A stretch of DNA of 64,000 nucleotides from Streptococcus mitis (GTDB taxonomy: Bacteria; Bacillota; Bacilli; Lactobacillales; Streptococcaceae): assembly GCF_016658865.1 (NCBI RefSeq), contig NZ_CP067992.1, positions 639,001-703,000 of the forward strand. Reading direction: 5' to 3'. This document shows positions 43,192-52,284 of this stretch, piece after piece (within the stretch, counting starts at the first letter, position 1; each line of letters opens with the position of its first letter). Under the pieces are notes generated by a model that was given only the letters and a program-made list of their open reading frames with translations, searched no databases and was not told where the DNA came from. Both the position numbers and the translations under genes were made by a program.

Positions 43192-43941
43192 ATGGAAGAA
43201 GAACAATTATTAAAATCAGGAGAGCGCATTAACCAGCTCTTTTCGACAGATATCAAAATCATTCAAAATAGAGAGGTCTTTAGCTATTCGGTGGATAGTG
43301 TTCTCTTGTCACGTTTTCCACGTTTTCCTAAAAAGGGCTTGATAGTGGATTTTTGCGCTGGAAATGGAGCAGTTGGGCTATTTGCTAGCACTCGGACTCA
43401 GGCACAGATTTTGGCTGTTGAGATTCAGGAGCGTTTGGCAGATATGGCTGAGCGCTCTGTCCGTTTGAATGGTTTGGAAGAGCAGATGGAGGTCATCTGT
43501 GATGATTTGAAAAATATGCCTGCTTACATTCAGGGAAGTAAGGTAGATATGATTTTGTGTAATCCGCCCTATTTCAAGGTGGATCCTCATTCCAATCTGA
43601 ACGAGAGTGAACATTATCTCTTGGCGCGACATGAAATCACGACCAATTTGCAGGAAATCTGTCGTAGTGCCCAGAGTATTCTTAAATCGAATGGACGCTT
43701 GGCCATGGTTCATCGTCCTGATCGGCTTTTAGATATCTTGGACAGCTTACAACGGCATAATCTAGCCCCTAAGCGCCTGCAGTTTGTTTATCCAAAAAGA
43801 GAAAAGGAAGCCAATATGCTCTTGATTGAGGCTATCAAGGATGGCTCGACAAGTGGCTTTAAGGTTTTGCCACCTCTCATTGTCCACAATGATGATGGCT
43901 CTTATACGCCGGAACTCGAAGAGATTTATTATGGATCATAA
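43192..43941 (+). CDS. TrmN6-like SAM-dependent tRNA methyltransferase
   Basis: A 249-residue class I methyltransferase. [14 protein letters not shown] (about 50-63) is the SAM-binding motif I, and [12 protein letters not shown] (near 120) contains the NPPY motif of N6-adenine methyltransferases. The best match is the tRNA1(Val) A37 methyltransferase family (YfiC/TrmN6); the RNA target is unproven. No Shine-Dalgarno is present and the promoter abuts the ATG, so a leaderless mRNA is likely. The start of the GIY-YIG gene overlaps its end. Confidence 0.85.
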   Translation: MEEEQLLKSGERINQLFSTDIKIIQNREVFSYSVDSVLLSRFPRFPKKGLIVDFCAGNGAVGLFASTRTQAQILAVEIQERLADMAERSVRLNGLEEQMEVICDDLKNMPAYIQGSKVDMILCNPPYFKVDPHSNLNESEHYLLARHEITTNLQEICRSAQSILKSNGRLAMVHRPDRLLDILDSLQRHNLAPKRLQFVYPKREKEANMLLIEAIKDGSTSGFKVLPPLIVHNDDGSYTPELEEIYYGS

Positions 43942-44218
43942 GGCTTATATGTACGTGCTGGAGTGTCGTGATGGATCTTACTATACAGGCTATACGACTG
44001 ATGTGAGAAGACGCCTCGCTGTCCACAATAGTGGGAAGGGAGCCAAATATACACGAGCACGATTGCCAGTCAAACTCATCTATGCTCAAGGTTTTGCCAG
44101 TAAGGAAGAAGCCATGTCGGCAGAAGCCCTTCTCAAGCGTAAGAAGAGGCCACAGAAGGAAAGATTTTTATCTGAAAATCAAGATAGAAATTTACTCAGT
44201 TATTTTGAAGAATCGTGA
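43931..44218 (+). CDS. GIY-YIG domain protein (UPF0213/YazA family)
   Basis: A 95-residue small nuclease-fold protein. The GIY-YIG motif appears as [17 protein letters not shown], with a downstream conserved Arg ([17 protein letters not shown]) and a late Glu. I chose ATG 43931, which overlaps the methyltransferase stop codon; longer starts run out of the family alignment. Members of UPF0213 usually neighbour the TrmN6-like gene, as here. Its biological role is not known. Confidence 0.88.
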   Translation: MDHKAYMYVLECRDGSYYTGYTTDVRRRLAVHNSGKGAKYTRARLPVKLIYAQGFASKEEAMSAEALLKRKKRPQKERFLSENQDRNLLSYFEES

Positions 44219-44236
44219 GGAGTCCTTTGACTCCTC
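44217..44236 (+). terminator. Terminator overlapping the GIY-YIG stop codon
   Basis: GAGGAGTC-cttt-GACTCCTC, followed by an imperfect T-tract (TTACTTTTG). Confidence 0.65.
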
Positions 44237-44242
44237 TTACTT

Positions 44243-44271
44243 TTGTCAAAAAGCGAAAAAAATGCTACAAT
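44243..44271 (+). promoter_or_regulatory. Promoter of ppaC
   Basis: TTGTCA (44243-44248), a 17-bp spacer and TACAAT (44266-44271). Confidence 0.75.
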
Positions 44272-44300
44272 AAAGAGAATAAACAAAATGAGGTATTATC

Positions 44301-45236
44301 ATGTCTAAGATTCTAGTATTTGGTCACCAAAATCCAGACTCAGATGCCATCGGGTCATCTGTAGCCTTTGCCTACCTTGCAAAAGAAGCTTACGGTTTGG
44401 ATACGGAAGCTGTTGCACTTGGAACTCCAAATGAAGAAACAGCCTTTGTCTTGAACTATTTTGGTGTAGAAGCACCGCGTGTTATCACTTCTGCCAAAGC
44501 AGAAGGTGCAGAGCAAGTTATCCTAACTGACCACAATGAATTCCAACAATCTGTATCAGATATCGCTGAAGTAGAAGTTTATGGTGTTGTAGACCACCAC
44601 CGCGTGGCTAACTTTGAAACTGCAAGCCCACTTTACATGCGTTTGGAGCCAGTTGGATCAGCGTCTTCAATCGTTTACCGTATGTTTAAAGAACATGGTG
44701 TAGCTGTTCCTAAAGAGATTGCTGGCTTGATGCTTTCAGGTTTGATTTCAGATACCCTTCTTTTGAAATCACCAACAACACATCCAACAGATAAAGTCAT
44801 TGCTCCTGAATTGGCTGAATTGGCTGGTGTAAACTTGGAAGAATATGGTTTAGCTATGTTGAAAGCTGGTACAAACTTGGCTAGCAAATCTGCTGACGAA
44901 TTGATTGACATCGATGCTAAGACTTTTGAATTGAACGGAAATAATGTCCGTGTTGCTCAAGTAAATACAGTTGACATCGCTGAAGTTTTGGAACGTCAAG
45001 CAGAAATTGAAGCTGCAATGCAAGCCGCCAACGCAACAAATGGTTATTCTGACTTTGTATTGATGATTACAGATATCGTCAACTCAAACTCAGAAATCCT
45101 AGCACTTGGTACTAACATGGACAAGGTCGAAGCGGCTTTCAACTTCAAACTTGAAGACAACCATGCTTTCCTTGCTGGTGCTGTTTCACGTAAGAAACAA
45201 GTGGTACCTCAATTGACTGAAAGCTTCAATGCTTAA
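44301..45236 (+). CDS. ppaC: Manganese-dependent inorganic pyrophosphatase
   Basis: A 311-residue family II pyrophosphatase of the DHH superfamily; it hydrolyses PPi to phosphate and drives biosynthetic reactions. Metal ligands are visible in [13 protein letters not shown] (about 7-19) and in the DHH triad at 98-100 (VVDHHRV). The C-terminal substrate domain ends with [10 protein letters not shown]. Length is typical. Strong codon bias suits an abundant cytosolic enzyme. It has its own promoter and terminator. Confidence 0.97.
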   Translation: MSKILVFGHQNPDSDAIGSSVAFAYLAKEAYGLDTEAVALGTPNEETAFVLNYFGVEAPRVITSAKAEGAEQVILTDHNEFQQSVSDIAEVEVYGVVDHHRVANFETASPLYMRLEPVGSASSIVYRMFKEHGVAVPKEIAGLMLSGLISDTLLLKSPTTHPTDKVIAPELAELAGVNLEEYGLAMLKAGTNLASKSADELIDIDAKTFELNGNNVRVAQVNTVDIAEVLERQAEIEAAMQAANATNGYSDFVLMITDIVNSNSEILALGTNMDKVEAAFNFKLEDNHAFLAGAVSRKKQVVPQLTESFNA

Positions 45237-45285
45237 GATTTTGAGTGTTAATTCAAATTAGAACAGGCTAGTTTGCCTTATATCG

Positions 45286-45309
45286 AAAGGAGTTTCGGCT
45301 CCTTTTTTT
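45286..45309 (+). terminator. Terminator of ppaC
   Basis: AAAGGAG-tttcgg-CTCCTTT with a seven-T run overlapping the 3' arm (45303-45309). Confidence 0.85.
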
Positions 45310-45322
45310 CTAGGAGCGAAGC

Positions 45323-45835
45323 ATGTTAGAAACTGGTGATTTGATTTTTGTGAGAGATGAGTCAGATATGGGACAGGCCATCCAGACTTCCACAGGCAAC
45401 TATAACCATGTTGCCATTTATTTGGATGGGATGATTTATCATGCTAGTGGAAAAGCGGGTGTTATCTGTCAAGAACCAGCAGACTTCTTTGAGTCCAATC
45501 ATTTGTACGACCTCTATGTTTACCCAGAAATGGATATCCAGTCTGTGAAGGAAAAAGCTTGCAAACATCTAGGAGCACCCTACAATGCTTCTTTCTATCC
45601 AGATGGAGAAGGTTTTTACTGTTCCCAGTATATGGCAGAAATCCTACCGATTTTTGAAACCATTCCCATGAAATTTGGGGATGGGGAGCTGGAGATTAGT
45701 GACTTTTGGAGAGAGTATTACAGAGAACTAGGCTTGCCTGTTCCTCTGAACCAAGCTGGGACCAATCCCAGTCGGTTGGCAGCATCGCCTCTGTTAGAAT
45801 GTAAAGAAAGGAATCTTCATGATTCAGATTTTTAA
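45323..45835 (+). CDS. YiiX/YebB-like permuted papain-fold hydrolase
   Basis: A 170-residue protein of the circularly permuted NlpC/P60-like group (YiiX/YebB, C92-type). GDLIFVRDESDMGQAI opens the fold, YNHVAIYLDG carries the catalytic His (about 28), and FYCSQYMAE carries the catalytic Cys (about 100). No signal peptide is visible, so it is likely cytosolic. Substrate unknown; members may cleave amide or acyl bonds. The last 17 nt overlap the DUF1803 gene. Confidence 0.78.
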   Translation: MLETGDLIFVRDESDMGQAIQTSTGNYNHVAIYLDGMIYHASGKAGVICQEPADFFESNHLYDLYVYPEMDIQSVKEKACKHLGAPYNASFYPDGEGFYCSQYMAEILPIFETIPMKFGDGELEISDFWREYYRELGLPVPLNQAGTNPSRLAASPLLECKERNLHDSDF

Positions 45836-46469
45836 TCCATCTCGTTTGACGAGACAGCCATTTTTTGGAGAATTGATTCGCTATCTGGACCAGCATGATG
45901 ATGTTATTTTGAGAGAAATTAAGGCTCAATTTCCAGATGTGGCAGTTGATAAACTCATGGAAGAGTATATAAAGGCAGGCTTGATTCGTCGGGAAAATAA
46001 GCGCTATTACCTTAATCTTCCAATGCTGGAGTCACTTGATAGTCTTGAACTGGATCAAGAGATTTTTGTCAGCGAATATAGTCTGGCCTATCAAGCCTTG
46101 TTAGAGCAGAGTTTTGAGACGGAATTACGAAATCAAACCAATGCAGCTATTTTAGTTGAAAAGACGGACTTTGCGAGATCAAAAATGACCCTGTCCAATT
46201 ATTTCTACAAGGTCAAACATCAGTATCCTTTGACAGAAAAACAGCAGGAACTCTATGACATTTTGGGAGATGTCAATCCTGAGTATGCTCTCAAATATAT
46301 GACGACTTTTTTGCTAAAATTTCTCAAAAAAGATCAACTGATGCAGAAACGCCGTGATATCTTTGTGGACAGTTTAGTTGTCCTAGACTATATTGTCCAA
46401 AATGAAGAGGGGAAGTATGAGTTGACCGTCGATTTTGACAAGGAGAGATTAACTTTCTACTTAGCTTGA
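45819..46469 (+). CDS. DUF1803-type streptococcal protein, unknown function
   Basis: A 216-residue soluble, mostly alpha-helical protein starting MIQIFNPSRLTRQPFFGEL. AAAGGAA precedes the ATG, which lies within the end of the previous gene. It fits the streptococcal DUF1803 family as I remember it. An N-terminal winged-helix-like segment (about 30-70, DKLMEEYIKAGLIRRENKRY) could bind nucleic acid. No function is established. Confidence 0.65.
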   Translation: MIQIFNPSRLTRQPFFGELIRYLDQHDDVILREIKAQFPDVAVDKLMEEYIKAGLIRRENKRYYLNLPMLESLDSLELDQEIFVSEYSLAYQALLEQSFETELRNQTNAAILVEKTDFARSKMTLSNYFYKVKHQYPLTEKQQELYDILGDVNPEYALKYMTTFLLKFLKKDQLMQKRRDIFVDSLVVLDYIVQNEEGKYELTVDFDKERLTFYLA

Positions 46470-46492
46470 AATTTTGTTTCTGAGCACATTGT

Positions 46493-46521
46493 TTGACTTT
46501 CCTTAGGATTAAGTATAAACT
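46493..46521 (+). promoter_or_regulatory. Promoter of the CsbD-like gene
   Basis: TTGACT (46493-46498), a 17-bp spacer and TAAACT (46516-46521). Confidence 0.55.
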
Positions 46522-46570
46522 ATATGTAACCGGTAACACATATCGGAATAAAACTAAAGGAGACAATCAT

Positions 46571-46762
46571 ATGTCACTTGAAAACAAATTGGAACAAGCA
46601 ACAGGCGCTATCAAAGAAGGATTTGGTAAAGTTACTGGAGATGGTAAGACTGAAGCAGAAGGCGCTGTAGAAAAGACAGTTGCTAAGGCAAAAGAAGTAG
46701 TTGAAGATGCTAAAGATGCTGTAGAAGGTGCCGTTGAAGGTTTGAAAAACGCTTTTAAATAA
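46571..46762 (+). CDS. CsbD-like stress protein
   Basis: A 63-residue hydrophilic protein, [20 protein letters not shown] and then Lys/Glu/Ala-rich helical repeats ([19 protein letters not shown]). The pattern fits the CsbD family, whose members rise under general stress in other Firmicutes. The start follows AAAGGAGACAATC; a longer frame from 46493 would include the promoter. Monocistronic. Confidence 0.85.
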   Translation: MSLENKLEQATGAIKEGFGKVTGDGKTEAEGAVEKTVAKAKEVVEDAKDAVEGAVEGLKNAFK

Positions 46763-46771
46763 AAATAGAAA

Positions 46772-46803
46772 AAATCAAGGGTTTCATTTCCCTTGATTTT
46801 TTT
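46772..46803. terminator. Convergent terminator csbD-like / murE
   Basis: AAATCAAGGG (46772-46781) pairs with CCCTTGATTT (46790-46799), with T residues on the plus side and A residues on the other, so it can serve both genes. Confidence 0.9.
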
Positions 46804-46806
46804 ATC

Positions 46807-48252
46807 TTATAAATAATTTTCTGCGACGGCTGCATCTCCTGGATAGGCTTCTTTCTTACCTTGGACGATTTGGTAGCAATCGGCTCCCTTACCAGCGATA
46901 ATCACAGCATCTAATTCTTGACTTGTGATAGCCATCGCTGCCTTGATAGCTTCTTGGCGATCGGCAATCTTTTCAATAGGATGGCTGATATAGCTACTGA
47001 TTTCATCTGCAATGGCCATTGGGTCTTCATAATTGGGGTCATCAGCAGTCAAAAAGACTTGAATCTCAGGGTGTTGATTAAGGAGAAGGCCAAAGTCCTT
47101 ACGACGACTTTCTCCCTTATTTCCTGTCGAACCTAAGACCAGAGCAATCTTTCCTGTTTGATGAGTTTCTACAACATTGATGAGTTTTTTCAGACTGTCA
47201 CCATTGTGGGCATAGTCGATGAAAACCTTGGCTCCATTTTTCTGAGTGAGGACTTCCATACGACCCGGAACACGGGTTGCAGCGATTCCTTTTTTGATGT
47301 CTTCAAGACTAGCTCCGAGACGGAGACAAGCAAGTCCGGCAGCGACGGCGTTTTCTTGGTTGAAGTGCCCAATTAACTGGATGTCATAGTCTCCAGCAAG
47401 TTTACCCGTAGCTGAAAAACTAAAGGCTTTGGAATTCTCGATTTGGTTATCAGACTGGCTACCGTAGAAATCATGGTCTTGATCATCGACTTGTTCTTTC
47501 AAGACAGAAAAGTGGTCCATGTCACTGTTAATGATTACTGCTCGGCTATTTTCCATCAAGAGACGTTTGTGGTAGAAGTAGTCTTCAAAGCTAGGGTGTT
47601 CAATCGGGCCGATATGGTCGGGGCTGATATTGAGGAAAACTCCCACATCAAAGGTTAGACCATAGATACGTTTGACCAGATAGGCCTGACTGGATACCTC
47701 CATGATGAGGTGAGTACGGTCATTTTGCACAGCTTGATTCATCATGTCAAAGAGGTCAATGCTCTCAGGGGTTGTCAATGCAGACTTAAAGAAAGTCTTG
47801 CCATCTAGAGTTGTGTTCATGGTCGAGAGCATAGCCGGTCGATACCCTTGAGATAAGATATTATAAGCGAAATAGGCTGCTGTTGTCTTACCCTTGGTTC
47901 CAGTAAAGGCAAGGAGTTTAAGTTTTTCCTGTGGATTGCCATAAAACTCCATAGCTACCAAACTCATGGCTTTCTTGATATCACTGACGATAATAGCAGG
48001 AATACCAACCTCATAGTCTTCTTCAGCCACATACCAACCGAGGCCTTGAGAGATGGCAGAAATCAGAAATTCCTTCTTAAAGCCAGCACCCTTGACGAAA
48101 AAGAGGCTCTTCTCTTTGGCCTTGCGGCTGTCATAACAGATGGTTTCAAATACGACATGGCTGTAGTTGTAGTGATAATGTCCTTGGTCGATAATCTCAC
48201 GGAAGAGACCATCTTTCTTTAAAATATCTAATACGGTTTCAATCTTTATCAT
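46807..48252 (-). CDS. murE: UDP-MurNAc-L-Ala-D-Glu:L-lysine ligase
   Basis: A 481-residue Mur ligase that adds L-Lys to the peptidoglycan precursor. P-loop [13 protein letters not shown] (about 115-127). The motif DDPN at 404-407 marks a lysine-adding enzyme; meso-DAP enzymes carry DNPR. A C-terminal [12 protein letters not shown] segment is typical. The start at 48252 ([11 protein letters not shown]) is 7 nt from a minus-strand -10 box and has no good Shine-Dalgarno, so the mRNA may be leaderless. It is divergent from murJ, which exports the finished lipid II. Confidence 0.95.
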   Translation of the reverse strand: MIKIETVLDILKKDGLFREIIDQGHYHYNYSHVVFETICYDSRKAKEKSLFFVKGAGFKKEFLISAISQGLGWYVAEEDYEVGIPAIIVSDIKKAMSLVAMEFYGNPQEKLKLLAFTGTKGKTTAAYFAYNILSQGYRPAMLSTMNTTLDGKTFFKSALTTPESIDLFDMMNQAVQNDRTHLIMEVSSQAYLVKRIYGLTFDVGVFLNISPDHIGPIEHPSFEDYFYHKRLLMENSRAVIINSDMDHFSVLKEQVDDQDHDFYGSQSDNQIENSKAFSFSATGKLAGDYDIQLIGHFNQENAVAAGLACLRLGASLEDIKKGIAATRVPGRMEVLTQKNGAKVFIDYAHNGDSLKKLINVVETHQTGKIALVLGSTGNKGESRRKDFGLLLNQHPEIQVFLTADDPNYEDPMAIADEISSYISHPIEKIADRQEAIKAAMAITSQELDAVIIAGKGADCYQIVQGKKEAYPGDAAVAENYL

Positions 48253-48259
48253 ACTTTCT

Positions 48260-48288
48260 ATTGTAAACCGAAAGTCGTAAATTTACAA
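48260..48288 (-). promoter_or_regulatory. Promoter of murE
   Basis: On the minus strand: TTGTAA (48283-48288), a 17-bp spacer and TACAAT (48260-48265). Confidence 0.75.
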
Positions 48289-48310
48289 GTGACAAGGAAA
48301 AGTTTATAAT
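48282..48310 (+). promoter_or_regulatory. Promoter of murJ
   Basis: TTTACA (48282-48287), a 17-bp spacer and TATAAT (48305-48310). Its -35 box overlaps the murE -35 on the other strand. Confidence 0.8.
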
Positions 48311-48357
48311 GGAAGATGAGGAATTTTTCCTAGTTATTAAAATTAAATGAGGAATCT

Positions 48358-49980
48358 ATGTCTAACGAAAACAATCACCAGCAGGCCCAGATGTTACGGG
48401 GGACTGCTTGGCTAACGGCTAGTAACTTTATCAGTCGTCTACTTGGTGCCATTTATATCATCCCTTGGTATATCTGGATGGGGTCTTATGCGGCTACAGC
48501 AAATGGTCTCTTCACCATGGGCTATAATATCTATGCCTGGTTCTTGCTGATTTCAACAGCAGGGATTCCAGTTGCGGTGGCCAAGCAAGTGGCCAAGTAT
48601 AATACCATGCGAGAAGAAGAGCATAGCTTTGCCCTGATTCGGAGCTTTTTAGGCTTTATGACAGGACTAGGTCTGGTTTTTGCTTTAGTCTTGTATGTCT
48701 TTGCTCCTTGGCTAGCAGACTTATCTGGCGTGGGCAAAGACTTGATCCCAATCATGCAGAGCTTGGCTTGGGCGGTCTTGATTTTCCCATCTATGAGTGT
48801 TATCCGAGGCTTCTTCCAAGGGATGAATAACCTGAAACCTTATGCCATGAGCCAAATCGCTGAGCAGGTCATTCGTGTTATCTGGATGCTCTTGGCTACC
48901 TTTATGATTATGAAAATGGGCTCAGGAGATTATCTAGCAGCGGTTACCCAATCCACCTTTGCTGCCTTTGTCGGCATGGTAGCCAGTTTTGCAGTTTTGA
49001 TCTATTTCCTTGCCAAAGAAGGATTACTTAAAAGAGTCCTTGAAACAGGAGATAAGATTAATAGTAAGCGTCTTTTGATCGATACCATTAAGGAAGCCAT
49101 TCCTTTTATCCTGACAGGGTCTGCTATCCAGCTTTTCCAGATTTTGGATCAGATGACCTTTATCAATAGTATGAGCTGGTTTACCAACTATAGTAATGAA
49201 GACTTGGTTGTCATGTTTTCTTATTTCTCAGCCAATCCTAATAAAATCACTATGATTTTGATTTCCTTAGGAGTTTCGATTGGTGGTGTAGGCTTGCCAC
49301 TTTTGACCGAAAACTATGTGAAAGGTGATTTGAGGTCTGCCTCTAAATTGATTCAAGATAATCTAACGATGCTTCTATTGTTTCTTTTTCCTGCAACTGT
49401 GGGAGTGGTCATGGTCGGTGAACCTATTTATACCATATTTTACGGGAAGCCAGATGGTTTGGCATTAGGTTTGTTTATCTTTGCAGTCTTACAGTCAACC
49501 ATTTTGGGTGTATATATGGTTTTGTCACCAATGCTTCAGGCTATGTTCCATAATCGTAAAGCAATCCGTTACTTTTTCTATGGTTCGGTTGCTAAGCTAG
49601 TCTTGCAATTACCAACAATTTATCTTTTTCACAGTTATGGTCCTTTGATTTCAACATCAATCGCTCTTATCATCCCTATTCTATTCATTTATCGTGAACT
49701 ATGTAGGGTAACAGGAATGAGAGGTAATGTGGTATTTAGGAGAACGATTTTAATCAGTTTGTTGACTTTTGTTATGTTCATCGGTGTCGGTGCTATCCAG
49801 TGGATACTGGGATTTGTCTTCCAACCAAGTGGGCGTTTGTGGAGTTTTCTATATGTAACTCTTGTCGGTGCCATGGGTGGAGGAGTTTATGGAATTATGA
49901 GCCTCCGTACCCGTTTATTGGATAAGGTTATTGGAAAAGCTCAAGCAGATCGCTTACGAATCAAATTAAAGTTAACTTAA
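48358..49980 (+). CDS. murJ: Lipid II flippase MurJ (YtgP-type MOP exporter)
   Basis: A 540-residue polytopic membrane protein with about 14 hydrophobic segments, of the MVF/polysaccharide exporter superfamily. The N-terminal LRGTAWLTASNFISRLLGA contains the family-conserved Arg that faces the lipid II cavity. In pneumococcus the orthologue (YtgP) is the essential MurJ. ATGAGGAATC precedes the ATG. Divergence from murE matches the pneumococcal order as I recall it. Confidence 0.9.
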   Translation: MSNENNHQQAQMLRGTAWLTASNFISRLLGAIYIIPWYIWMGSYAATANGLFTMGYNIYAWFLLISTAGIPVAVAKQVAKYNTMREEEHSFALIRSFLGFMTGLGLVFALVLYVFAPWLADLSGVGKDLIPIMQSLAWAVLIFPSMSVIRGFFQGMNNLKPYAMSQIAEQVIRVIWMLLATFMIMKMGSGDYLAAVTQSTFAAFVGMVASFAVLIYFLAKEGLLKRVLETGDKINSKRLLIDTIKEAIPFILTGSAIQLFQILDQMTFINSMSWFTNYSNEDLVVMFSYFSANPNKITMILISLGVSIGGVGLPLLTENYVKGDLRSASKLIQDNLTMLLLFLFPATVGVVMVGEPIYTIFYGKPDGLALGLFIFAVLQSTILGVYMVLSPMLQAMFHNRKAIRYFFYGSVAKLVLQLPTIYLFHSYGPLISTSIALIIPILFIYRELCRVTGMRGNVVFRRTILISLLTFVMFIGVGAIQWILGFVFQPSGRLWSFLYVTLVGAMGGGVYGIMSLRTRLLDKVIGKAQADRLRIKLKLT

Positions 49981-50002
49981 AAAATATTTATAAATAAAAG
50001 GG

Positions 50003-50050
50003 ATAAATTGAACATTTCTATCATAAAATGTTCAATTTATTCTCTTTTTT
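50003..50050 (+). terminator. Terminator of murJ
   Basis: A perfect 15-bp stem (50003-50017 with 50026-50040, ATAAATTGAACATTT) followed by TCTCTTTTTT. AT-rich but long. Confidence 0.75.
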
Positions 50051-50123
50051 ATTAATTTGTAGAATAATAGCTAAAGTTTGTAGATGGTAATTTAATTTTT
50101 CTTAAATTTTACTTAAAAATCTA

Positions 50124-50152
50124 TTGACTAAATAAAACTCAAGTTGTATAAT
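50124..50152 (+). promoter_or_regulatory. Promoter of aliB
   Basis: TTGACT (50124-50129), a 17-bp spacer and TATAAT (50147-50152), near consensus. Confidence 0.88.
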
Positions 50153-50184
50153 AAGACAAATATTTAAATCAGGAGGTTCTGAAG

Positions 50185-52143
50185 ATGAAAAAGTCTAAAG
50201 CCAAGTATGCAACGCTTGCAGGTGTCGTATTAAGTGCAGGTATTTTATTAAGCGCGTGTGGAAATTCCAGCACAGCGTCAAAAACATATAACTATGTTTA
50301 TGTTAGTGATCCGTCTAGTTTGAATTATCTAGCAGAAAACCGTGCAACAACTAATGATATCGTGGTTAATTTGGTAGATGGACTCATGGAAAATGACCAG
50401 TATGGAAACTATATTCCATCCTTGGCAGAGGATTGGAGTGTTTCTAAGGACGGTTTGACCTATACCTACAAACTACGTAAAGATGCTAAATGGTATACTG
50501 CAGATGGAGATGAATATGCTCCTGTAACTGCCCAAGATTTTGTAACTGGTTTGAAATATGCAGCTGATAAAAAATCAGAAGCCTTGTACTTGGTGCAAGA
50601 ATCCGTTGCTGGTTTAGATGACTATATCACTGGTAAAACAACAGACTTTTCAACTGTCGGAGTCAAGGCTCTTGATGACCAAACGGTTCAATATACCTTG
50701 ACACGACCAGAATCTTACTGGAACTCAAAAACAACTTCAACCATTCTCTTCCCAGTCAATGCAGATTTCTTGAAATCAAAAGGGGATGATTTTGGGAAGG
50801 TAGACCCATCTAGTATTTTGTACAATGGACCTTTCTTGATGAAATCCTTTGTTTCAAAATCTGTCATCGAATTCAAGAAAAATCCTAACTACTGGGATGC
50901 TAAAAATGTCTTTGTAGATGATGTGAAATTGGCCTATTATGATGGTAGTGACCAAGATGCACTGGCTCGTAACTTTGTAGAAGGTGCTTATAGCTATGCT
51001 CGTCTTTATCCAAATAGTTCAAGTTTTGAAGGAATTAAAGAAAAGAATAAGGACAATATCATCTATAGCTTGCAAGATACTACTTCTTACTTCTTAAACT
51101 TTAACCTAGATAGAAAATCTTATAAATTCACTTCAAAAACAAGTGATGCTGAGAAGAAATCGACTCAAGAAGCGGTTCTTAACAAAAACTTCCGTCAAGC
51201 CATCAACTTTGCATATGATCGTACAGCTTACGGGGCTCAATCTCAAGGAGAAGATGGTGCAACTAAGATTTTGCGTAACTTGGTTGTTCCTCCAAACTTT
51301 GTAAGTATCAACGGAAAAGACTTTGGTGAAGTAGTAGCCTCTAAGATGGTCAATTATGGTAAGGAATGGCAAGGAATCAACTTTGCGGATGCCCAAGATC
51401 CATACTACAATGCTGAAAAAGCCAAGGCTAAATTTGCAGAGGCTAAGAAAGAACTCCAAGCTAAAGGAGTTCAATTCCCTATCCACTTGGACATGACAGT
51501 TGACCAAGCTGCTAAAAAGGGTGTCCAAGAGGCAAATTCTATGAAGCAATCTATTGAAGCAGCCTTAGGTGCAGAGAACGTTGTAATTGATATTCAACAA
51601 CTCACTACTGAAGATTATGACAATACAAGCTATTTGGCTCAGACTGCTGCTCAGAAAGATTACGATCTATATAACGGTGGTTGGGGATCTGACTATCAAG
51701 ATCCATCAACTTATCTTGATATTTTCAATGTGAAGAGCGGTGGAGTGTTGCAAAATCTGGGTATAGAGCCTGGTGAAGCTAATGATAAGGCTAAGGCTGT
51801 TGGACTGGATATCTACACTCAAATGCTGGAAGAAGCCAATAAGGAGCAAGATCTTGCAAAACGCTATGAAAAGTATGCTGAGATCCAAGCATGGTTGGTA
51901 GACAGCGCTTTAGCGATTCCAAATATTTCTAAGGGGGGAACACCAGTATTGAGAAAAACAGTTCCTTTCTCAGAACCATATTCATTAGCAGGTAATAAAG
52001 GAATCGAATCCTATAAATACCTCAAAGTACAAGATAAGACAGTCACAAAAGACGAATATGAAAAAGCCAAAGAAAAATGGCTGAAAGAAAAAGAAGAATC
52101 CAATAAAAAAGCCCAAGAAGAATTGGCAAAACATGTCAAATAA
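50185..52143 (+). CDS. aliB: Oligopeptide-binding lipoprotein AliB
   Basis: A 652-residue substrate-binding lipoprotein of the peptide ABC family (SBP_bac_5). Lipobox LLSAC with Cys25 as the lipidated residue. NGPFLMKSF and the NGGWGSDYQDP segment are typical of the AmiA/AliA/AliB group. It delivers oligopeptides to the Ami permease, encoded elsewhere. No transporter genes adjoin it, as expected for an orphan receptor. AliB rather than AliA is inferred from its place beside metB-patB, as in pneumococcus from memory. AGGAGGTT precedes the ATG. Confidence 0.9.
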   Translation: MKKSKAKYATLAGVVLSAGILLSACGNSSTASKTYNYVYVSDPSSLNYLAENRATTNDIVVNLVDGLMENDQYGNYIPSLAEDWSVSKDGLTYTYKLRKDAKWYTADGDEYAPVTAQDFVTGLKYAADKKSEALYLVQESVAGLDDYITGKTTDFSTVGVKALDDQTVQYTLTRPESYWNSKTTSTILFPVNADFLKSKGDDFGKVDPSSILYNGPFLMKSFVSKSVIEFKKNPNYWDAKNVFVDDVKLAYYDGSDQDALARNFVEGAYSYARLYPNSSSFEGIKEKNKDNIIYSLQDTTSYFLNFNLDRKSYKFTSKTSDAEKKSTQEAVLNKNFRQAINFAYDRTAYGAQSQGEDGATKILRNLVVPPNFVSINGKDFGEVVASKMVNYGKEWQGINFADAQDPYYNAEKAKAKFAEAKKELQAKGVQFPIHLDMTVDQAAKKGVQEANSMKQSIEAALGAENVVIDIQQLTTEDYDNTSYLAQTAAQKDYDLYNGGWGSDYQDPSTYLDIFNVKSGGVLQNLGIEPGEANDKAKAVGLDIYTQMLEEANKEQDLAKRYEKYAEIQAWLVDSALAIPNISKGGTPVLRKTVPFSEPYSLAGNKGIESYKYLKVQDKTVTKDEYEKAKEKWLKEKEESNKKAQEELAKHVK

Positions 52144-52155
52144 GGATTTTTCAAG

Positions 52156-52190
52156 AAAAACGATGGTTTCGAAAGAAGCTGTCGTTTTTT
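52156..52190 (+). terminator. Terminator of aliB
   Basis: AAAAACGA (52156-52163) pairs with TCGTTTTT (52182-52189); an inner TTTC/GAAA pairing is possible. It ends one base before the MET-box. Confidence 0.65.
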
Positions 52191-52191
52191 A

Positions 52192-52208
52192 TATAGTTTG
52201 AAACTATA
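52192..52208. promoter_or_regulatory. MET-box upstream of metB
   Basis: TATAGTTTGAAACTATA, identical to the folD site at 18460. Its centre is 53 bp before the metB -10, almost exactly as at folD. Confidence 0.82.
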
Positions 52209-52249
52209 ACTAGCTCTTGAAAAGAAGAAAATGAGTTGATGAAAATAAG

Positions 52250-52258
52250 TGGTACAAT
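52250..52258 (+). promoter_or_regulatory. Extended -10 promoter of metB-patB
   Basis: TGG-TACAAT at 52250-52258, without a clear -35, as expected for an activator-dependent promoter. Confidence 0.6.
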
Positions 52259-52284
52259 AGTTACTATAGATTTGGAGGTATTGT

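Noticed and set aside
46918..47658. Plus-strand frames across murE.
   Set aside because: They are antisense shadows of a well-defined Mur ligase.
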